Assembly: GCA_029204225.1 (NCBI GenBank)
Contig: CM055096.1
Coordinates: 62,848,957-62,912,956, forward strand
DNA from: Diphasiastrum complanatum
Lineage: Eukaryota > Streptophyta > Lycopodiopsida > Lycopodiales > Lycopodiaceae
Direction: 5' to 3'
Length of the DNA: 64,000 bases
Shown here: one piece after another, positions 34,033 to 46,259 of the stretch
How positions within the stretch are numbered: position 1 is the stretch's first letter
Layout of the letters: each line of letters opens with the position of its first letter
The notes under the pieces: model-generated
Seen by the model: only the letters and a program-made list of their open reading frames with translations
What the model was told of the DNA's origin: nothing
The model's database searches: none
Position numbers and translations under genes: made by a program

Positions 34033-35615
34033 GTCCACACCTCGTGAGGTGTCTTGCCTGAGAGGGCCTTGGTCGAACATCTGTTCTGGACGTAAGTTGC
34101 AGTGGAGATAGCTTTGGCCCAGAATCTTCTGGGCAGTGATGCATGCACTAGCATACATTTGGCTGATTCAACCAGGGTATGGTTTATCCTCTTGGCTAAG
34201 CCATTAGACTGAGGACTGTAGGAGTGATGAATTGCTGCTCAATGCCTTGGCTTTGGCAATACTCCTTAAACTCGATAGAGATATATTCTCCACCATTGTC
34301 TGACCTTAGAGCCTTGATCGTCTGTCCAGTCTCCTTTTATGCACACTCCTTGAAGATTTGAAAGTAGTTGAAGGCTTCTGTTTCTTCTTTATAAAGTACA
34401 CCATAGTCCTTCTAGAAAATTCATCAATAAAAGTTATAAAATACTTTGCATCCTTCAGCGAAGGAATTTTCATCGGGCCACAAATGTCTGAATGTACAAT
34501 ATCTAACAATATGCTGATGGCTTGATTTAAATGGTTTCCTAGTCTGTTTACCAACTAGATAGTCTTGACAGACAGGTAACTCGACTTTATCACGAGGATA
34601 GTCGAGATCAAGAACAATAGATTGTCTAGACATTTGTTGTACAACAACATGATTCAAGTGACCAAGTCTATAATGCCAAAATAAACTTTTATCTGCATGA
34701 ATAGAATTACTGAGAGCCTGACTAGAGGTAGAAAAGCAATGACTTAATTTATACAAGTATCCATGCCTCTTTCCGAGTGCTAGGATCTTGTCTGTCCTAT
34801 CAACTACTTTGCATTGATCACATTTGAATTCTACTCTATGTCCTAGATCTGTGATCATGCTTACAAAGAGCAGATTCGTAGACAAATTTGGTACATACAG
34901 GACTTTAGAAAGTAGCTTAGACTGATCATTTGCAAAGCTTAATCTTATAGTACCTTCACCTTTAATAGCTTGTGTGCTATTGTCGCCAAGGTGAACATAT
35001 TTCTTGGTATTGTAAGGTGTATAGGACTCGAAACAGCCAATGAGGCTGGTCATGTGATGAGTGGCTCCGGAATCCAGGAACCAAGAACTGTCGATAGATG
35101 CTCCTTGATGGTTGGTCATGAAGGCATCATGATCCGCTTCTTGAATAGGCTGTGGAGCTTCTGAAGCTGCATTTGCTGTTGTTCTTCGCTTGCAGTATCC
35201 GATAGTCTTGAATTTCATGGTTGTTTCGCTTGTAGTATCTACAGAACAGCTTCTTCTTCGTCTGCAGATTCGACTGTTCTTTGTGTTGTGCTAGTTTCTG
35301 GTCTGGCTTTGATTGCTTCGGGTCTTTCTTCTTCTTCTGCTTAGTCATGCTCTTGTTGGTGTATAAAGCGTGAGAATCAGTTGAGGAACTTGAGGCTTCA
35401 TTCCTCCGCGTGTCTTCCTGCAACAACATAGTAATGACTCTCGAAATAGTCAGTGCTGGATGTGTCGTGATGATCATCACCCAACTGTCATATGAGCTTG
35501 GCAAGCTTGTAAGCAGTTGCATCATTGCATCTTGATCGTCTATGACAGATCCGACAGCGGCCATTTTCCTTAGTAGGTTCTTGAATTGATTAATGTGATT
35601 CTGCTCCCTTTTCAT
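34033..35615 (-). pseudogene. Copia-R gag, protease and integrase
   Basis: From right to left the blocks are NHINQFKNLLRKMAAVGSV (gag), a decayed zinc knuckle CRYYKRNNHEIQDY in which the second and last Cys are Tyr, a protease site WFLDSGATHHMT (near 35085), LFWHYRLGHLN (integrase zinc region), DIVHSDICGPM and TFIDEFSRRTMVYF. Frameshifts fall near 35200 and 34430. Gag starts abruptly at 35615 next to the outer LTR. Confidence 0.85.
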
Positions 35616-36137
35616 TGTCTATTACTCGTCAAAACTTAACTTTGCATCTAACTGTAGTATACAACTATAGTCTGTGTTTTTCATTTTTCCTATGTTGAAG
35701 TTTTATAAGACAAACCCAATACATGTAATGAACTAGATTTGGAAACAAGTTCAAATCCCATGATCGATGATCTTTGAATCTAAACTTTTCTTTTATGAGA
35801 TTCTTAGGATCCAATTTTGTTAACATCAAGATGATGTAAAGATATCAAGAATCCATCAAACCAATCTATGCTCTGTATATGTATTTGGCCAAGGGCCATT
35901 TGATCTTGCATAATTTAAAGAAAATCCTTCGAGGGGGGGGGGGGGGGGGGTCCCCATCTTGACCCCTCAACAAGTCTCGTGATTGAATGACTTTGTGATT
36001 GAATGATGAAATTCTTTGATAAGCCATGAGTTCTTTTTGGATATGTTCATCAATATTTTGTTGACTTGTTTCTTTTAAAAGACACAATGTTAAAGTCAGA
36101 TGTTTAGAATTTAGGAGACCTTCACTTCGAGTTCACA
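35616..36137 (+). repeat. right LTR of the outer element
   Basis: About 520 bp, close match to 20439-20951, with an expanded run of G near 35933-35950. The 3' edge is uncertain by about 10 bp. Confidence 0.72.
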
Positions 36138-36235
36138 CCTCTTCACTATCTAATATGTGAAAATATTGACGTTTGATCATTTTTTAGTTTTTTTATCACT
36201 GTGTTTTGAATATAACAATTGGTTTTTGCTTGGGG

Positions 36236-36380
<145 letters not shown>

Positions 36381-36737
36381 CATAAGGAGTGCCAACTAGT
36401 CTATAGATAGTGCCATGGTACATGATGGAATGGCCCAAGTTTTGGAGAGCCAAAAGTGGGGATTGGGGGAAAATGTAATGAATCTCGAACTTAGATTTCA
36501 AGTTGTGCTATGTCCCCACTCATGTACACAATTTGAGTCAAGCTTTAGACCTTGACATGAGGAAAGAAAATCTCAACCAGTATGGCACATTCCTAGCACA
36601 ATAATAGTGTCTTGTAACATGACTCTTTATTTTTCATTCCATTTAATTCATAGCATTTTCTCATTTCAAAAATTCAAAAACTACCAAAATATCACCATTA
36701 CCGCAAGGCCTTTGTCGTACATTCTTTGTTAATACTT

Positions 36738-36861
36738 GTGGTATGCCACACCATTCATGTTTTCAAATTGCACCAAGTCAACTTAATTATGGCGTAGTTG
36801 TGGTATGCCACATCATTCTTGTTTTCATATTGCAACAATTGAACTTAATTGTGCTAGCATC
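36738..36861. repeat. tandem duplication, 62-bp unit
   Basis: Two adjacent diverged copies begin gtggtatgccaca at 36738 and 36800. Confidence 0.85.
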
Positions 36862-37110
36862 ATTATGTACAGTATCTACAAACTACCTGAAATTACACAT
36901 CCACAGTACTAAACACAAGAGAAACCACTGAAAACTTTGGTAGCTAGTAATTCTATGTTTGCATCTTGCATACCCTCGTTTATCAAGATATATTTATTTG
37001 GTCATATTTGCCAAGTATTTCGTGGATATCTATATGGATACCTCTTCTTCGCACTAGAAGATTCTCTATAGCGTGTCAATGCATGTGTGTAAATATATCG
37101 CAACCCAGTA

Positions 37111-37291
37111 GATACTAGCCTTTTGATACCCCTTTCATCCTACACCCACCCAACAATATATGAAATCCAACTTGGGTCCTAGCCTTGTAGTTAGATACTA
37201 GCCTTTTGATACCCTTTTCATCTTACACCCACCCAACAATATATGCAATCCAACATATTGCAATCCAACTTGGGTCCTGGCCTTGTAGTTT
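37111..37291. repeat. tandem duplication, about 83-bp unit
   Basis: Two copies begin gatactagccttttgatacc at 37111 and 37194. The second carries a small internal duplication of gcaatccaac. Confidence 0.88.
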
Positions 37292-37479
37292 GAAGGTCAA
37301 GACTGCCTAGGATGTTCTTTCTTAGATGACAATTTAGTTGCATGGGATGTTTGTTTTGTCAAAATTTAGTAAAACATTAGGCTTTAAGTTTTAAATATGC
37401 ATAATGATCTTGTTGAAAAATGTTAACACTAGTTGAATGTTGATGGGTGAGGCATTTCAGCCCCTTCATTGTGAGGTGA

Positions 37480-37481
<2 letters not shown>

Positions 37482-37517
<36 letters not shown>
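37482..37517. repeat. run of 36 G
   Basis: An uninterrupted G tract followed by cgg. It is capable of G-quadruplex formation and is also the kind of tract where sequencing length is unreliable. Confidence 0.9.
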
Positions 37518-38249
37518 CGGGCTAGATGATGCAATTGGAATCTCAAAGCTTGGAAGTTTTGTTCAAGTGTTTTGAAGATTTGAAAGCAAACACTTCTATA
37601 AAACAAACACTTACATACATACAATTAGATGCCTATCAAAAAGTGTATAATTAGATATAGCCTGATTCTATGATGGACTGCATTCTGCAAAGGATGCATT
37701 TCACAAGGCAAACGGCAAGTTGAGGGTCAACACTGAATTGCCAGTAGTACTGTGAGTCTCATCCTAGGGTGTCAGCAAATTCCTAGGCTGTAATTGGAGA
37801 GCAGCATCCTGACCGTGCTTGACTTTAGATCTATTTTGTATGCACTAGTGACGTCGTCTACTTATGCCGACTTTATGTTCGAATATTCCTTACTCTCCTT
37901 CCACCACTGTTCCTGCTGCCATGCAGCATCGCGATTCGCCGCTCGCAAGGAGCTCAGGAGCTACAACTGTTGCTGAACTTATGGGGAATCGGAAGCTCTC
38001 TCTGTCTTTTTGCACAAATATACACAGTACCTCCATATAATAGTACGTTCAAACTTCATAGGAAAGGAGGAGCTTTAAAAATTGTGCATTGTGGAAATTT
38101 AAGCAATAAGGGCGCTTAGCCTGGGATTTGTGGTTTCTGATCAGAAATCGGAAGCAATCAATTCATCAAGCTGAAGCTAGTTCATTTTATGTGCTAGGAT
38201 CGCATCGTATTCTTACCTTTTCCATTGATCTCATTAAAATTTTTGCTTC

Positions 38250-38733
38250 ATGGCTTTTAGCAGACTGTGTTCCGAACCACTATTTTTTATTACTTTGTTA
38301 GTACTTCTTTCGATACCGTTCCAAGGTAATGGGTTATCGCCCAAGAAAGTAGGATCGACTCCTCGGCATCTCTCTGAGATCATAGAGATTAGATCTTATA
38401 CTGTTACAATAAACGGCACTTCCTCCATTGCTCAAGTGAGTGATAATTATGTTTGTGCTACATTAGACTATGACTTTTGCAATCAGGCCTTGGGCCCATG
38501 TTTCGGAGTCCGTACAAACGTATTAGATTTGGTACTCTCTCTCTCTCGATCAAATTTTTGTATACCATCTCTTTATTTTGTATACCATCTCTTTATTGCA
38601 GTATCTCCAGACTTTTTACACATGACGCCGGTGGATGATTTTAATGTATGCAGGACCTGACGAATGATATTCTCATAAACGCAGTTACAGGTATGACCCT
38701 TATTCAAGTTGGTGTACTACTTAAGTGACGGCG

Positions 38734-38777
<44 letters not shown>

Positions 38778-41700
38778 TACACAAGCACACACACACACAC
38801 ACATTTTGATTGCATCTCATCTGATTTTTGGTTTGCACTACTGGATGCAGCCTTGTCTCCATTGTTGAGACTAGGAGGAAGCAAGGCGGATGAACTTATT
38901 TACGATATCAACAACAATATCAATCCATGTCCGAGTGGAAGCCTATGCCTCACCATGCATCGCTGGGACCAGTTGAATGCTTTTGTGCAACAAACAAAGT
39001 ACACCCACATCTCAATCTCCTGCATTCCATTTCCTGCTTCACTTCACACACGTCTGTCACACCTCTTAGTGTTGCACTATCAACTTAGATCACACCAAGT
39101 CTCTATAGCTGGAAAACTTAGAATCTTGTGGATGTCTTTGTTGTTTGTTCACAAAAATGAACATGTGCCAGCAATGATTGAGTCTTGTGAGGTGCCACCA
39201 ATGCATTCACTAAGGTCCATTTCACCCTACATGCTTGGTAATTCCAAAATTTAAAACAAACACATTACCGTCCACTTGTCACTATGTGGCAAATGACATG
39301 GCAGGGACCCATTGCCACATGGGGTAAGTCAAATCCATTTTTGGGCCAATCAATGTCCCCTGGCATGTTCAGCCAGTGCTCGGGAAACGTCTTTTGAGTT
39401 ATTCTTAAAAAACATGCATCATATAGAACTTTCTAGTTTTTTGAAATCTTTTACCCTTAAAAAAAATATGATTGTCAAACATTTTATCATATAGATTTTT
39501 GAGAAAACTTGTCGGTTCCATTCTTATACTTTGTCAATTTTCCCGAGCACTGCGTTGCGCTCCCGCCTGCAAGGATTTTTTAACTCTTCAATGCCAATGC
39601 ATTTCAATTTTGCCCTTTCCTCTTGAAAGGTGATTGATTGAAAAAAAAACTTAGAGCTCCCTTCAACCTTTTAACATGAAAAGTTCCATACGTGCATTTC
39701 AAAACACAACACCTTAAATAAAATGGACCAATCGCATGTCAAGATTCAAATGGGCCAATCATATTGTAACCCTTCACTTGACGTCAACTCACTTGCCAAG
39801 ATTCAAAGGGTGGCAAGTAAAAGGGCCAGGTAAAGGGACTTGCCGATATTCTGAAATCACCTTAAGGCTTGATATTACATGAGGATGTTGCATATGAAAA
39901 GTAATTTATTTTGAAATATCATCTAGTTAACCTATTTCTAAAATGTATCACACATGTCATTAAGTTCTATTTATGTTTTATGATATTTTTTACTAGAGTC
40001 TTGATATGCATATTTTATGACGACACCATTATGTATTTATATTTATACCATGCAACTATGGTGTGGAATGTGTAGTGCAAGAATGGTGTTTGGGTTGAAT
40101 GCAATGACAGGCAGGATGCAAAACCACTCAGATCCTTGGAACTCCACAAATTGTGAAGAGTTCCTAGAGTACACGGTCAACCAAGGTTACAACATAACTG
40201 GATGGGAGTTTGGTGAGTTAACTTTCTTACCTTCAATTTACTTTGATTTAAATTGAGATAACAATTTTGTGAACTAGATTGGAATGGAATTCCAATCCAC
40301 ACAATTTACACAACTTTTTTATGGATCATAATAATTCTTTATTGTAGGTAGAAATTTTGACCTATTTATTAAATCAATTCATCATAGAGAATGTTGCCCG
40401 AATTTTCTTCACAACACATTCTGCAATCATTTTAGGCAAGTGTAATGCTACCCACAATTTCCTTACAATGCATATTACAATCATTTTCAATTGAGACTTG
40501 TGAAAATTTCCCTTGCTTTTACTAAAGGAGAATTAGAACGAATAGCAGGAGAAGAAGCCTATAGCTTCCTCAACGGATTTAGTGGATATAATTAGGTATA
40601 GATAGAACCTGAACATCAACACAAGACTGCTTTTGCGATAGCATGGGGAACTTACTTTTCGAGTAATGCCATTCGGACTGTGAAATGCACCTACCACCTT
40701 CCAAAGAGTTATGCAGCATGCCTTCAAGGGATTGATGCCCTTACAAACCATTATAGCCAAAAATCCTTTCGAGAAGTGGGGCACAGACTATGTCGAACTT
40801 TCACCCTATCGCCAGAGGAAGTCAAGCCCATTACATTATAGTTGTGACAAATTATTTCACTAAGTGGATACAAGCGAAGGCCGTTAGAGTAGCTAATGTA
40901 GCTAGCACAACTAAGTTTCTCTATGAGAACATAATTATGTGCATCAGATACCCTTTAGAGCTTGTGAGCGATCGCAATACTCACTTTTTGTGAGACATGG
41001 CCAGAGGAGCAAGCTATCCATGCGCTTCCAAATTGGTTGATCATTCCTATTTCCAGGGGCCAGAGGAACCAAGCCAATTTCCAGTACGTCTTGGAATAGT
41101 TCTTCCACAAGCACCAACACTTAGTGGACTCGACAATGTGGCAGACATCTCTTAAATGCAAGGAGTTTTCTTTTCTCATTTATCTTGAATTCCATTGAGA
41201 CTGTTCCTTGGAACTCTTGTTTTTCAATCCCAACACCCCCTTCCCGAGTTTGAAATAATGAGACCAACTCATGGTGGCTCAAATTGATTATAGAGCAGCC
41301 ATGACAACATCCCAACATGCAGCATGAGTGGAGGAGTGGCAAGGCACTCAATGGTTGCCCCGTAGCTCACATGTCTTCGGCTTGCTTAAAGATGACACAA
41401 CTTTACGCGCCAAGGCAATGGAAAGCTATGGACAACTCATCCAAGAATTACGCAAACAACAAGATGAGTTGGAAGCTGAACTACAAGCAATTTGTTCTCT
41501 TAGCTATTCCATTCTGTTGAGGTGTGTCAACTTGTGCAAACTGTTGTTTAATATCATGCTCCTTGAAAAAATAAATAAAAGTTGTGGATCAATATTCACC
41601 ACCACGATCAGATCTAAGTACCTTGATCTAATTAGCACCTGGTTGGTTTTTCACCAATGTTTTGAAGTTGTTGAAACATTCAAATGTGCCAAACCTCTCT

Positions 41701-44700
41701 CTAATCGTGTAGGTCCAAGTCTTCCGTGAGTAATTATCAATGAAGGTCAAGAAATAAAATCTCCACTAATGGACATTACCTTCACTGGGCCACATAGATC
41801 TGACTACTCTAACTCAAGCATCCAATTTGCCCTTGTTGCCCCTTCTTTGTTGAACTTCTCCCTGTGTAACTTGCTTAGTACACACCCCTTGCAAATGGAG
41901 TCTTCTTTGTCATCCAAATTGGGTAGGCTTTGTCTCATGTCAATGATACTTGCACAAGAAGAGATTTTACTGGGAGCATGTTTTTACAGCTTGTCTACAA
42001 TTTAGTAATAGTTGTACAACGAACTATTTACATATGAACATTGAACATGCTTTGAAAAACACCTCCATTTTAAATCAAACATTAAACTAAAATACTGAGA
42101 GACTTGGACGGATTTCATTATTCTTTTAAGGCATATTTACAAATTTTATTTTAACGTCATGAATGGCATTTAGTACAAGCTGATAAAAACATAATGTCAA
42201 GCAAGAAATATTCTAGTTGTAAAACATCTCTGTTTTGTTAGCCTGTGATATATAAATTCAATACTTCTCATTGTTTTTCTACATTTTTGGTTTGTGATAA
42301 GAAAACTCACTTATGGGGACAAAATACATAAGAAAAATGGGCACGAACCTTGATTTAGATTCCCTGGATCGAATTGAGGGTTTACAATTTTTTTGTTTTT
42401 TTGTGAACCCTCAATTCGATCCTGGGGATCACTTGGAGTGTTTCTTATGTATTTTTTGTCTCCATAATGAGTTTTCATGTCATGAACTCATTTTTGAACA
42501 ATTTTTGTATCATTTCGTTCACATGTGCAATAAAAATTGATCAAGTTTTAGAATTGTAATCATTTTCATATAAAGTGTCGAATGATAATATCGGCAATAA
42601 CTACAATAGTTTACACAACTTGATTACATTTGTCAACATTACAGCAAAAATATTTTTTGTCCAAGACTTCTATATTTTGTATTGAGAACTTTCAATTTTT
42701 ATGCCCAAAAATGTTTGTTTTGTGACAAAAACTTTGTTGTTTCTTTTAGCATTTTCTAAAATTGATTCTAGTTATGAACCTTAAGTGTTGTTTTTTAAGA
42801 CTTTTTCACAAAATGTATAAGGAAATATCAATAGAATAAAACTTTTATAAAGAATTTATGGGGTTAGCATTTTCAAATATTTGTCTTTTATGTTGAATGT
42901 TTAGAGAGTCATATCAACATTTTGCTGACTTGTTTCGTTGAATTTAGAAACAAATTGAGAGAAGTTTACTACACAGCTTTAGAATTTAATTTAATTTTGT
43001 AAGAGATTATATGTTGCTAAGTTCTATTAATCAATTATCATGTAATGTTTCTCAGTATTTTGATTATGTTTATTTTTGCTACTTGTATTATGCAAACTCT
43101 CTTTGAAATATACATATTTGCTCTTTACATTGTAGACATGACATTATATTCTTAATGCCAATAAAATTTTATATAACGTTAAATAAATTTATGGTTGCAT
43201 TTACTATTTCAAATTAAAGTATCCAAATTTTGACATATTTTAAATACATCAAAAAGTCTGAAGTACAATTTATTTTTGTTTGTTTGAAATGTATGCTATT
43301 TGTTTTGAGAGTCTTGTTTATGAAATGGTTAATACGAATCATAGTCTCAATTTTGTATGTTATTAAAAATCTAACATCCAAAATTTATTGTGATTATTTT
43401 AAAAACATCTATATTTTGGCTGAATTTATTTTAAAATGTCAAAACTTGACCCACATTTTTAAAATCATCAAAAAAGCTAAGTTTTTTGACGGAATCTTCA
43501 AATAGGTAACCTCCAACATTACCTATTCAATATGAAATAGCGTTATATATAGCCTTAGCTTCCCTTGTGCATGGCCCCATGCAAGCTAAAAATATTCCCA
43601 AAATTGATTTTCATTATTATTAATACTCTACACATGCCCATAGCCATCCTAGCCCATATTATATGTGACTGGGCCCTTGTGCTAGCTCCATATTATATGT
43701 GACTGAGCCCTTGTGTTACATTTATGGCCTAGGCCAGAAATAACGAGGAGTAGCCAATAATCTCACGTACTAGATTATCTTGTATCCAAGTACTCTAGGA
43801 TTATGCCAAATCTTATATGAAGGACGTGGACATACCATTCTCATCTCAATTTGAACTAATTGTGGTCTCCCTTCCTGCCTTGTGTTAAACTAGCCCTTAC
43901 CCCTTAGTAATTGTACTCTGACTTGTCATGGCATCCCTATGTATAGCAAAGGTGAATACTTGGAATCAATCGATTGTATTTTTTTTGAAAATAACTTCAA
44001 ATATTAGCAATTTAAATATAGATCTTTTTATTATTACTATTAGTTACTTTCATCATATTTCTGAGGCTATGTAGTTTTTCTCCTCTCCGACCTAACTTCC
44101 TTCAGTCTGGTATGGAAATATGATAAACTAGTGCAATGTACTATGTCATGATTGCTTTTATACTGACGTCTAATCAATCTTTTATTATGTTTCAGGAAAT
44201 GAGAAGGTTGATAATGTCAATTCAGCTAATTTTTCTCCTTCAACATATGCACAAGATGTGCAGGAGCTTCGATCCATTCTAGACGAAGTTTATTGTGACC
44301 ATCATGATCTCCAAAAACCTCTACTAATTGCACCTGATGCCAAATTCAATGCAACTTGGTTTCAAGAATTTATTCAACTGAGTGGAAGTGGAGTTGTAGA
44401 TAGGCTTTCTCACCATATTTACAACCTTGGAAAAGGTAAATTGAATAAGCTCTATGTTTTCTTGAGAAACTAATACTAGAGATAGGATACTTTATTGTAG
44501 ATGATTCATATTGTTTCCTAAGCATTTTTTACAGTTTAGCACTTTATGATTAGTCCTACTTAATTTCACAATTATTTTGTATTATTTTCTCACCATTATA
44601 GTGGTTGATAAATAGGTGACATGGTGACACCTGTACACGTAGAGAAGGAGGTATTCGATGGTGATTATCTCAATAAGGAGATTTCTGTTTTTCAAAGTTT

Positions 44701-46259
44701 GCAAGACATCACAAATACCTATGGACCATGGGCAAAACCAATGGTTGGGGAATCTGGAGGTTTATCCCAAGGAGGAGGCCCAGGAATAAGTAACACTTTT
44801 GTGAATTCCTTTTGGTGAGTTTTCTATCGTTATAAAACTGTAAGTGTGGGACTAATCATCCTTGCATTCACCTACTAAAAGTTCTATCTATTTCTGTGTA
44901 GTTCCTTTGGCTCTTATCACAAGATGATAACCGATTATTCATCAAATCTCTTGAAGTTATCAATGAGCTATAATCTTTACAAATGTCCACTACTTTTCTC
45001 ATAATTTTTTGGGACTAATCATCCTTGCAATATCCAGCAAATAGAAGTTCTATCTACATGAATGCATTGCCTTTTATTCTTATCAAAAGATGGTCTTTTG
45101 TGTGAAAAAAAAAACAATTTGTCATCAAATCTCTTAACATCATCATTGGGCTTTAATATTCTTTATGAGTGTAGACTACTTTTCTCAAAAAGATCTAGAT
45201 ATCGACCTGTTTGATACCAACTCTGACGAGTTTTTGCTAGGTTGTTGCTGAAGGCTCATGCGTTAATCTTATAGTTTGTTGATTTTCCATAGTCTACTAG
45301 CAGCCTGATTGGTAATGTTGTTAACACTCTCGTTGCTGCACTGCACCATGGAGTCTCTTATCATACAATGATTGGCAGGTATCTGGATCAATTGGCAATG
45401 GCAGCTACTTTTGATACTGACATATATTGTCGCCAAGCTCTTGTTACAGGCTACTACAGTCTCTTGGATAATACAACCTTCCAGCCAAATCCAGACTACT
45501 ATGCGTAAGCACACATACACGTTGCACTAGTGCATTCGTTTGATCTGCAGTAGCTGAAGTCAAAATAAATGTTGTCAATTGTAATTTGTGATTAGACCAA
45601 TTGTTGTGCAGTGCACTACTCTGGAAGCAAGTGATGGGTAGGACGGTACTTTCCGTTGCAAAACCAAATGAAACTGATACAAGTTTAAGGGTCTACGCAC
45701 ATTGCTCGAAGCAGCAAACGGTAACTATCATAATCTCACATTTCATGCGTACTTTTTTGGTAGCTTGTAGTTGTACTAATCAAACAACCCAGAGAACTTG
45801 GTTTCATCTGAGAAAATTTGAGCAGATTGTTGTCTTTGACGAGATTGAGATTGGTTCTATTTGTTTACAAGAGTGCTCAACAATGGATTCGCTTTGTAAC
45901 AGAACTCAATCACGCTATTGCTGATCAATCTTAGCAACAACACCCAGTACTTTGTTGATACAACTGCATCGATTGCAAGCCCCGCACGTACAATGGCGAA
46001 ATTTAGAAAACAATCGAATAATCTTAAATTCGATTCAGCACAGCCTAGATATGAGTACCATCTTACTTCTCCAAATGACGATCCACTAAGTAGAACAATT
46101 TTGCTTAATGGCACTCCACTGGAGCTACAAGCCGACAACCAGATACCCACCCTACTTCCTATCATAAGCAACTGCTCACAGCCCATTTCGGTGCTTCCCG
46201 TCTCCATTGTCTTTGTCACCCTACCTAATGTACGTGCTCCAGCCTGCACGGTATCATGA
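38250..46259 (+). CDS. heparanase-like protein (GH79 family), nine exons
   Basis: A secreted glycoside hydrolase family 79 protein, whose plant members act on cell-wall proteoglycan glucuronosyl groups. Exons are 38250-38531, 38654-38690, 38851-38998, 40076-40212, 44196-44435, 44616-44814, 45379-45504, 45612-45720 and 45903-46259. All have AG/GT borders and phases that agree, giving 1635 nt (544 aa plus TGA), a normal family length. A signal peptide is visible (FFITLLVLLSIPFQGNG). Family blocks are VTINGTSSIAQVSDNYVCATLD, PLLRLGGSKADELIYD, CLTMHRWDQLN, ARMVFGLNAMTGR and WEFGNE. The last places the acid/base Glu at 204, spanning intron 4. VGESGG has the nucleophile Glu at 327, followed by SNTFVNSFWYLDQLAMAA, YYALLWKQVMG, LLLINLSNNT, YEYHLTSP and the PAC-containing C-terminus. 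Both catalytic residues and the full frame are intact, so it looks functional. Intron 4 (about 4 kb) is loaded with TE debris. Confidence 0.95.
38733..38803. repeat. (CT)n(CA)n microsatellite in intron 2
   Basis: About 70 bp of CT then CA dinucleotides between exons 2 and 3. It reads into a spurious Ser/Leu/Thr/His ORF. Confidence 0.93.
38999..40075 (+). other. intron 3 of the heparanase-like gene
   Basis: Non-coding, about 1.08 kb. It contains the 179-bp MITE-like element at 39374-39552. Otherwise nothing recognisable. Confidence 0.75.
39374..39552. mobile_element. small MITE-like element with 14-bp terminal inverted repeats
   Basis: It starts cagtgctcgggaaa and ends tttcccgagcactg, a perfect 14-bp inverted terminal repeat around 150 bp of AT-rich non-coding sequence. 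No clear target duplication is visible at the edges, so the superfamily (hAT-like ends are possible) is not assignable. Confidence 0.6.
40530..41110 (+). pseudogene. gypsy RT fused to integrase by deletion, in intron 4
   Basis: The RT block SFLNGFSGYN...PEHQHKTAFAIAWGTYF is followed, after a frameshift, by VMPFGL and NAPTTFQRVMQHAF. This runs within a few codons into the integrase block FEKWGTDYV and HYIIVVTNYFTKWIQAKAV...ELVSDRNTHF. The YxDD, RNase H and integrase zinc regions are missing between them, so an internal deletion of 1 kb or more occurred. Beyond about 41000 the match fades. Confidence 0.82.
41300..41489 (+). other. unassigned open stretch in intron 4
   Basis: A plus-strand ORF (41328 onward) has a Glu/Gln/Leu-rich helix-like segment (SYGQLIQELRKQQDELEAEL), possibly gag coiled coil from a retroelement. 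No decisive motif. Confidence 0.3.
41490..41940 (-). pseudogene. copia integrase fragment in intron 4
   Basis: On the minus strand, broken frames give the GPVKV, TFIDNYSRKT, TFECFNNFKTLVKNQ and LRSDRGGEY-like series of copia integrase. A zinc-region remnant lies at about 41880-41930. It is heavily frameshifted. Confidence 0.75.
42301..42476. repeat. hairpin-forming inverted repeat, about 75-bp arms
   Basis: Left arm 42301-42383 and right arm 42400-42476 are near-complementary (gaaaactca-ttatgg...acataagaaa...ggatcgaattgagggtt), with a T-rich loop. This is a foldback MITE-like structure inside intron 4. Confidence 0.85.
42477..44195 (+). other. remainder of intron 4
   Basis: Very AT-rich, with no TE protein recognised. 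A short tandem duplication (about 35 bp, unit ccatattatatgtgactg, 43654-43722) is present. The ORF at 43230-43505 is a chance AT-rich frame. Confidence 0.6.

Larger units (their letters stand above)
22540..35615 (-). mobile_element. Copia-R, truncated Ty1/copia split by two younger elements
   Basis: Segments 35615-34033, 30975-29606 and 23171-22540, read in that order on the minus strand, join into one copia polyprotein. Removing the insertions 30976-34027 and 23172-29600 with their TSDs restores continuity at both breaks. The 5' end (LTR, leader and first gag residues) is missing at 35615, where the outer LTR begins. It is the same family as the fragment at 3314-5745. Confidence 0.85.
20439..36137 (+). 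mobile_element. outer plus-oriented LTR element containing later insertions
   Basis: A direct pair of about 515-520 bp repeats (20439-20951 and 35616 to about 36137) begins tgtctattac. A tggtatcagagc primer site (20955-20966) follows the left copy, so the pair is an LTR pair in plus orientation. Almost no coding sequence of its own remains: only an ORF of 129 codons after the PBS, then minus-strand Copia-R. The 5-bp ttcac before the left LTR (20434-20438) recurs at 36132-36136 and again at 36142-36146. The exact right end and TSD are therefore uncertain. Confidence 0.65.

Noticed and set aside
38709-39254. 181-codon plus-strand ORF
   Set aside because: It reads through intron 2 microsatellite, exon 3 in part and intron 3; only exon 3 (38851-38998) fits the heparanase frame.
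43230-43505. 91-codon ORF in intron 4
   Set aside because: Very AT-rich chance frame (Lys, Ile, Phe) with no motif.
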